This document shows, one piece after another, positions 23,000 to 26,253 of a stretch of 26,253 bases of DNA. Both the position numbers and the translations under genes were made by a program. Position 1 is the first letter of the stretch, and each line of letters opens with the position of its first letter. The notes beneath the pieces were generated by a model. It saw only the letters and a program-made list of their open reading frames with translations. It was not told where the DNA came from and searched no databases. The DNA is from a virus, in IMG/VR virus record IMGVR_UViG_3300028394_002134, positions 1-26,253 of that record; one strand, given 5' to 3'.

Positions 23000-24193
23000 A
23001 TGCAATCGTTTTCAACATTCTTAAAAGAAGAATCCGGCGAAGGTTCGGAACTGAAGCACATCCACCATGCGGAAGATAGACCTTTGATGCATGGCCATGC
23101 CGGTTTTGAACACGCTCATGCTGCTTTAATGAAGGCACACGCTAATATGACATCTGGTGCCAAAAGTAGTAATCTAACGATGAAGTATGACGGTTCTCCA
23201 TCAATCGTATTCGGACACCACCCTAAGAATGGTAAATTCTTTGTTGCTACTAAATCTGCCTTCAACAAGAATCCAAAGATTAACCACACAGAAAAAGATA
23301 TTGACAAGAACCATGGCCATGCACCAGGTCTTGCTCATGCTCTAAAACACGCTCTCAAACATCTACCAAAAGTATCACCAAAAACTGGTGTATATCAAGG
23401 TGATTTGATGCACCATGCTGATACAAAGGTATTGAAAGAAGAATATTTGTTTGAAGCAGAAAAAAATAAAGTCTCTTTTACACCAAATACAATAACCTAT
23501 ACTGCTCACGGTAAAGAAGCAGACAAGATTAAAAGGTCTAAGGTTGGTGTAGTGGTTCACAGTAAGTATAGTGCTGACATGAAAAGTGCTTCACCTCATG
23601 TCGACCATGGGAATTTTAAAGAGCATCCAGATGTTCATATTCATGGCGCAGAACACGATACTTCTAAAGTAAAACACTCAGCTGCCAATGAAACAGGATT
23701 TCAAAAACATATGGCAGCCGCCAAAGAAATCCACGATACTCACGGCCACAAGATGTATGATTCTATTCATCCATCACATTCTGGTGAACATGGCCACCTT
23801 TCAACTTATATCAATAAAACAGTTAGACATGATGAAGTTCCTTCTGTCAAAGGTTTCAAAGAACACATAAAAGATGTACATGAGAAACAAGCAGCCAAAG
23901 TGAAGACCGAAAAGTCTAAATCTGAAAAAACTGGTGAAGGCGCCAAACAAATTAGCCACGTTGAAAAACACAAAGCACATTATGGTAATTTATTGACTAT
24001 GCATCATCACCTAGCACAAGCTAAGAATCACTTGGTTAATTCATTAGAAACTCATGAGGGTAATTATCAACATCACATTGGCGGCAAGAAATCTAAACCA
24101 GAAGGTTTTGTTGTACACCACGATAATCAACCTACTAAGTTGGTTAATCGTCCAGAATTTGCCAAACAAAATCTATTAAAAGTACGTAAATGA
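23000..24193 (+). CDS. His-rich protein with ligase-type nucleotidyltransferase motifs
   Basis: The 397-residue protein shows motifs in the order of covalent nucleotidyltransferases (RNA/DNA ligases). K62-Y-D-G65 stands in the place of motif I, whose lysine takes the nucleotide. Y-x-GDLM (132-137) resembles motif III, VGVVVHSKY (182-190) motif IIIa, EGFVV (368-372) motif IV, and a lysine-bearing stretch (380-389) motif V. Histidine makes up about 50 of 397 residues. It begins MQSFSTFLKE, the shape of T4 capsid-targeting peptides. ATG 23000 follows AAGGG; an upstream non-ATG start at 22973 would overlap the leader hairpin. It could be an injected RNA ligase or a diverged relative with another substrate. 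No experimental function is known to me. Confidence 0.6.
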   Translation: MQSFSTFLKEESGEGSELKHIHHAEDRPLMHGHAGFEHAHAALMKAHANMTSGAKSSNLTMKYDGSPSIVFGHHPKNGKFFVATKSAFNKNPKINHTEKDIDKNHGHAPGLAHALKHALKHLPKVSPKTGVYQGDLMHHADTKVLKEEYLFEAEKNKVSFTPNTITYTAHGKEADKIKRSKVGVVVHSKYSADMKSASPHVDHGNFKEHPDVHIHGAEHDTSKVKHSAANETGFQKHMAAAKEIHDTHGHKMYDSIHPSHSGEHGHLSTYINKTVRHDEVPSVKGFKEHIKDVHEKQAAKVKTEKSKSEKTGEGAKQISHVEKHKAHYGNLLTMHHHLAQAKNHLVNSLETHEGNYQHHIGGKKSKPEGFVVHHDNQPTKLVNRPEFAKQNLLKVRK

Positions 24194-25890
24194 AATCTTT
24201 TTTAGAAGTTGTACAGGAAGAAAATAGTGGTGGTACACATCACGTTTTCACCTATGGTCGGATGAATCCGCCTACGACCGGACATTTAAAATTAATTGAT
24301 AAAGTCAAAGAAGTTGCTGCAAAACATAGTGCTGGTCATACTGTTATAACTTCACATAGCCAAGATAAGAATAAGAATCCATTATCTGCAACACAAAAGA
24401 TTAAACACCTAAAGAGATATTCTCCTGGTACTAATTTTAAGTCATCAGATAAAGAACATCCTTCATTTTTACACCAAGCTGCTAAGTTACACAAACAAGG
24501 TGTGACACACCTTCATATGGTTGTTGGTTCCGACCGTGTGAAAGAAATGAAGGATAAGTTACAAAAATTTAATGGTACGCACACTGGTGCCTTGTATAAT
24601 TTTAAAAAGATTCATGTACATTCTGCTGGCCAGCGTGATCCTGATGCTGAAGGCACAGAAGGTATGTCTGGTACCAAGATGCGTGCACACGCTAAAAGTA
24701 ATGATGTTTCTAAATTTAAACATGGCGTTCCAAGTCATGTTTCTGATACACACGCAAAAGAATTGATGCACGATACTCGTAAGGGTATGGGTATTCACGA
24801 ATCTTATAGTCACGGATTGTTTAGAGCAATCTTTGTAACTGGTGGTCCAGGTTCTGGTAAAGATATTGTTATCCGTGAAGCTATTGCTGAATCTAAGATT
24901 GTAGAATTAAATTTCATTCAAGCACAAGACTATTTGAATGACAAACAGAAGTTGGCGGAGAAGACTGGTGACCTCCGTAGAGAAGGTATTCGTAACCGTG
25001 GTCCACTTATTATTAATGGTCCGGCAGACGATAGAGATAGAATTGCTTTTATCAAAGAAGAATTGGAAGAACTTGGTTACGATACAATGATGATTTTTGT
25101 TGAAACCAATAATGAAACCAGTCAAAAGAGAAACTCATTATTGTCTAAAATGATGACGGAATCAATCAGACATGACAAGTGGATGAAGTCACAAGAAAAT
25201 ACTAAATATTTCAATGAGTCCTTTAAAACATTCATTTATTTTGACAATACTGGTGACCTAGATAGTAAAGAGGAAGATATACATTCAGTATACGAGTCAA
25301 CAAGTGAATTTTTGGGTTCTGAAACTTTAGGAGAGACAGCCGAAGATTGGCTGAATCGTAGAAGTGGTTCTTTATTTAAGGAAATTAAAAATGTTAAAAG
25401 CAATTTTAGGAATATTCAAGAAAACGCCCCAGGTCAACAACTCCAGCGAAAACTCGGAAAAGTTGATAGCGTCAAAGACGGAGACGTTAAGTACAACTCC
25501 AGTTACACCTTTAGAGCCTACAGTGAAGACGGTGGCCCCAAAGTCCAAGTCCTCCCCGAGCCAAAAGAAGCCAACTTCTCCAAGGACAAGGAAAAAGTAA
25601 AGTCTAAAAAGTTCTATAATAGAATGTTTGGTATGAATACTCAAGGTGTCGGTGTTGGGCCAACATTCAGTTCACGTTCTGGTTTACCAGCCGGTCTAGG
25701 TGACCAGACATACAAAGAACAAAAAGAATTTAGGAATTTTAGAAAAGTAATAGAAGCGATTGATGACCCAGGAGCAAATGATATGGGTGTCGGTGGCGTT
25801 CTTGGTGGTGGTAGTAATAAAGAGCCTCTAGTCACACCTAACGATAATAAAGTAAGAGTTTCGGAAATAACCAAAAAGAAAAAGAAATAA
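24190..25890 (+). CDS. Nucleotidyltransferase (HIGH family)-kinase fusion protein
   Basis: Residues 17-200 form a cytidylyltransferase/NMN-adenylyltransferase-like domain: GRMNPPTTGH (23-32) is the nucleotide-binding motif, GSDR (113-116) follows, and MSGTKMRA (159-166) is the ISxTxxR-type motif. Residues 211-380 look like a P-loop kinase domain with GGPGSGKD (218-225). The last 180 residues are polar, Gly- and Lys-rich. NadR also fuses an NMN adenylyltransferase to a kinase, so NAD-related chemistry is possible, but the substrate is not shown. The N terminus MKSFLEVVQE resembles a capsid-targeting sequence. The start overlaps the ligase-like gene by 4 bases. The 566-residue length is typical of the phage fusion. 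Confidence 0.7.
   Translation: MKSFLEVVQEENSGGTHHVFTYGRMNPPTTGHLKLIDKVKEVAAKHSAGHTVITSHSQDKNKNPLSATQKIKHLKRYSPGTNFKSSDKEHPSFLHQAAKLHKQGVTHLHMVVGSDRVKEMKDKLQKFNGTHTGALYNFKKIHVHSAGQRDPDAEGTEGMSGTKMRAHAKSNDVSKFKHGVPSHVSDTHAKELMHDTRKGMGIHESYSHGLFRAIFVTGGPGSGKDIVIREAIAESKIVELNFIQAQDYLNDKQKLAEKTGDLRREGIRNRGPLIINGPADDRDRIAFIKEELEELGYDTMMIFVETNNETSQKRNSLLSKMMTESIRHDKWMKSQENTKYFNESFKTFIYFDNTGDLDSKEEDIHSVYESTSEFLGSETLGETAEDWLNRRSGSLFKEIKNVKSNFRNIQENAPGQQLQRKLGKVDSVKDGDVKYNSSYTFRAYSEDGGPKVQVLPEPKEANFSKDKEKVKSKKFYNRMFGMNTQGVGVGPTFSSRSGLPAGLGDQTYKEQKEFRNFRKVIEAIDDPGANDMGVGGVLGGGSNKEPLVTPNDNKVRVSEITKKKKK
25391..25600 (+). CDS. Possible overlapping gene inside the fusion protein (+1 frame)
   Basis: A 69-codon frame lies wholly within the fusion gene, in the +1 frame. 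Its ATG is preceded by AAGGA at 25378-25382, a good ribosome site at 8-base spacing. The product would have a hydrophobic-basic N terminus (MLKAILGIFKKTPQ) and a Ser/Thr/Pro/Lys-rich tail ending RTRKK. The main frame in 25420-25580 uses more C/G-ending codons than the rest of the gene, as dual coding could cause. It may equally be chance. Confidence 0.25.
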   Translation: MLKAILGIFKKTPQVNNSSENSEKLIASKTETLSTTPVTPLEPTVKTVAPKSKSSPSQKKPTSPRTRKK

Positions 25891-25902
25891 ACGGAGAAAA
25901 AT

Positions 25903-26253
25903 ATGTTTGCAAAATCTAAAGTGTCACAATCAATGATTGATGCGGTTAACAAAATACTTGGTGAACAACCGGCACAGCCAACTCAACCAGTTCAACCGAC
26001 AGAAGTCAAGGGAGAACTTCTTAAAGAGGGTTGGGACGATATGCTAGCTGACGTTAAGAAACGTAGTGGACCACAACCATCAGGTGGTGCCGGCAAAAAA
26101 GAAGGTTCACGTTATGGTGGTTCCAAACAAAAAGATGAGAAACCAGTCAAAGAAGAACTAAAAGGTAGCCAACACAAGATTGACAAAAACAAAAACAATA
26201 AAATTGATGCAGAAGACTTCAAACTCTTACGTAAAGAGGAACTAAAAGGTAGC
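25903..26253 (+). CDS. Protein with EF-hand-like repeat, 3' end beyond window
   Basis: At least 117 residues are present. The first 40 hold a helix SQSMIDAVNKILGE and a Gln/Pro stretch, followed by KGELLKEGWDD and a Gly/Lys/Ser-rich basic linker. Then DKNKNNKIDAED (residues 92-103) fits the 12-residue EF-hand/dockerin calcium loop, with D, N, N and D at the ligand places and D at the end. KEELKGS occurs on both sides of it, 28 residues apart, suggesting that the loop repeats past the window. ILGE and LLKE are shaped like T4 prohead protease sites (L-x-E). The ATG at 25903 has GGAGA at 25893-25897. It is probably a late, head-related protein; function is unknown. Confidence 0.65.
   Translation, partial: MFAKSKVSQSMIDAVNKILGEQPAQPTQPVQPTEVKGELLKEGWDDMLADVKKRSGPQPSGGAGKKEGSRYGGSKQKDEKPVKEELKGSQHKIDKNKNNKIDAEDFKLLRKEELKGS
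26155..26253 (+). repeat. 84-base coding repeat, second copy cut off
   Basis: GAACTAAAAGGTAGC at 26155-26169 recurs exactly at 26239-26253, 84 bases later, in the same reading frame. The unit would be 28 codons and includes the EF-hand-like loop. The window ends at the start of the second unit, so copy number cannot be seen. Confidence 0.55.

Noticed and set aside
1-26253. CRISPR arrays, insertion sequences, attachment sites
   Set aside because: No spaced direct repeats, transposase genes, terminal inverted repeats or integrase were seen.

Overview
The window is a gene-dense, AT-rich stretch of a T4-type tailed phage (myovirus) genome, probably from an aquatic or marine phage. Three replication proteins match T4 closely: a family B DNA polymerase (gp43), a UvsX recombinase and a gp41 (DnaB-like) helicase. 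Other signs are a phage tRNA cluster, two copies of the T4 late-promoter octamer TATAAATA in intergenic DNA, tightly overlapping same-strand genes, and a TTG-started polymerase. The host cannot be read from the sequence.

Layout. (1) 1-1458: tRNAs Asn (cut by the window edge), His, Arg(UCU), Gly(UCC) and a CAU tRNA, with a degenerate tRNA-like RNA, a metallophosphatase and a rubredoxin-like protein between them. A near-perfect sigma70 promoter lies before the Gly tRNA. (2) 1463-2245: one minus-strand gene for a coiled-coil protein with a C-terminal membrane segment. Its divergent control region (about 2246-2367) carries a sigma70-like promoter facing right and a T4-type late promoter facing left, 7 bases apart. 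(3) 2368-12082: Sm-like protein, gp43, a membrane protein, UvsX, two small conserved-looking proteins, gp41, a 64-residue protein, a possible DruA-like protein, a possible nuclease-like protein and a small acidic protein. (4) 12084-22876: a glycan module with eight known or suspected glycosyltransferases plus sugar-tailoring enzymes: a 4,6-dehydratase, a hexapeptide acyltransferase, a C-methyltransferase, an RfbH/E1-type 3-dehydrase with iron-sulfur cysteines, and an epimerase/reductase. (5) 22948 to the end: a late promoter followed by a histidine-rich protein with ligase-type nucleotidyltransferase motifs, a nucleotidyltransferase-kinase fusion, and a protein cut by the window edge that contains an EF-hand-like repeat.

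How it fits together. Genes from 2368 to 22876 are all on the plus strand with gaps of at most 9 bases and frequent ATGA-type overlaps, so replication and glycan genes look co-transcribed or read through. The glycan module could make a deoxygenated, C-methylated and acylated nucleotide sugar and transfer it with others onto host surface polysaccharide, virion protein or DNA; the sequence does not decide which. The rightmost module is probably late. Two of its proteins begin with a decapeptide shaped like the T4 capsid-targeting sequence, which suggests they are packaged in the head and delivered with the DNA.

The strongest leads are the packaged ligase-like/nucleotidyltransferase pair, the tRNA-like RNA that has lost both sides of the D-loop/T-loop contact, the E1-type deoxysugar pathway inside a phage, and the overlapping divergent promoters.
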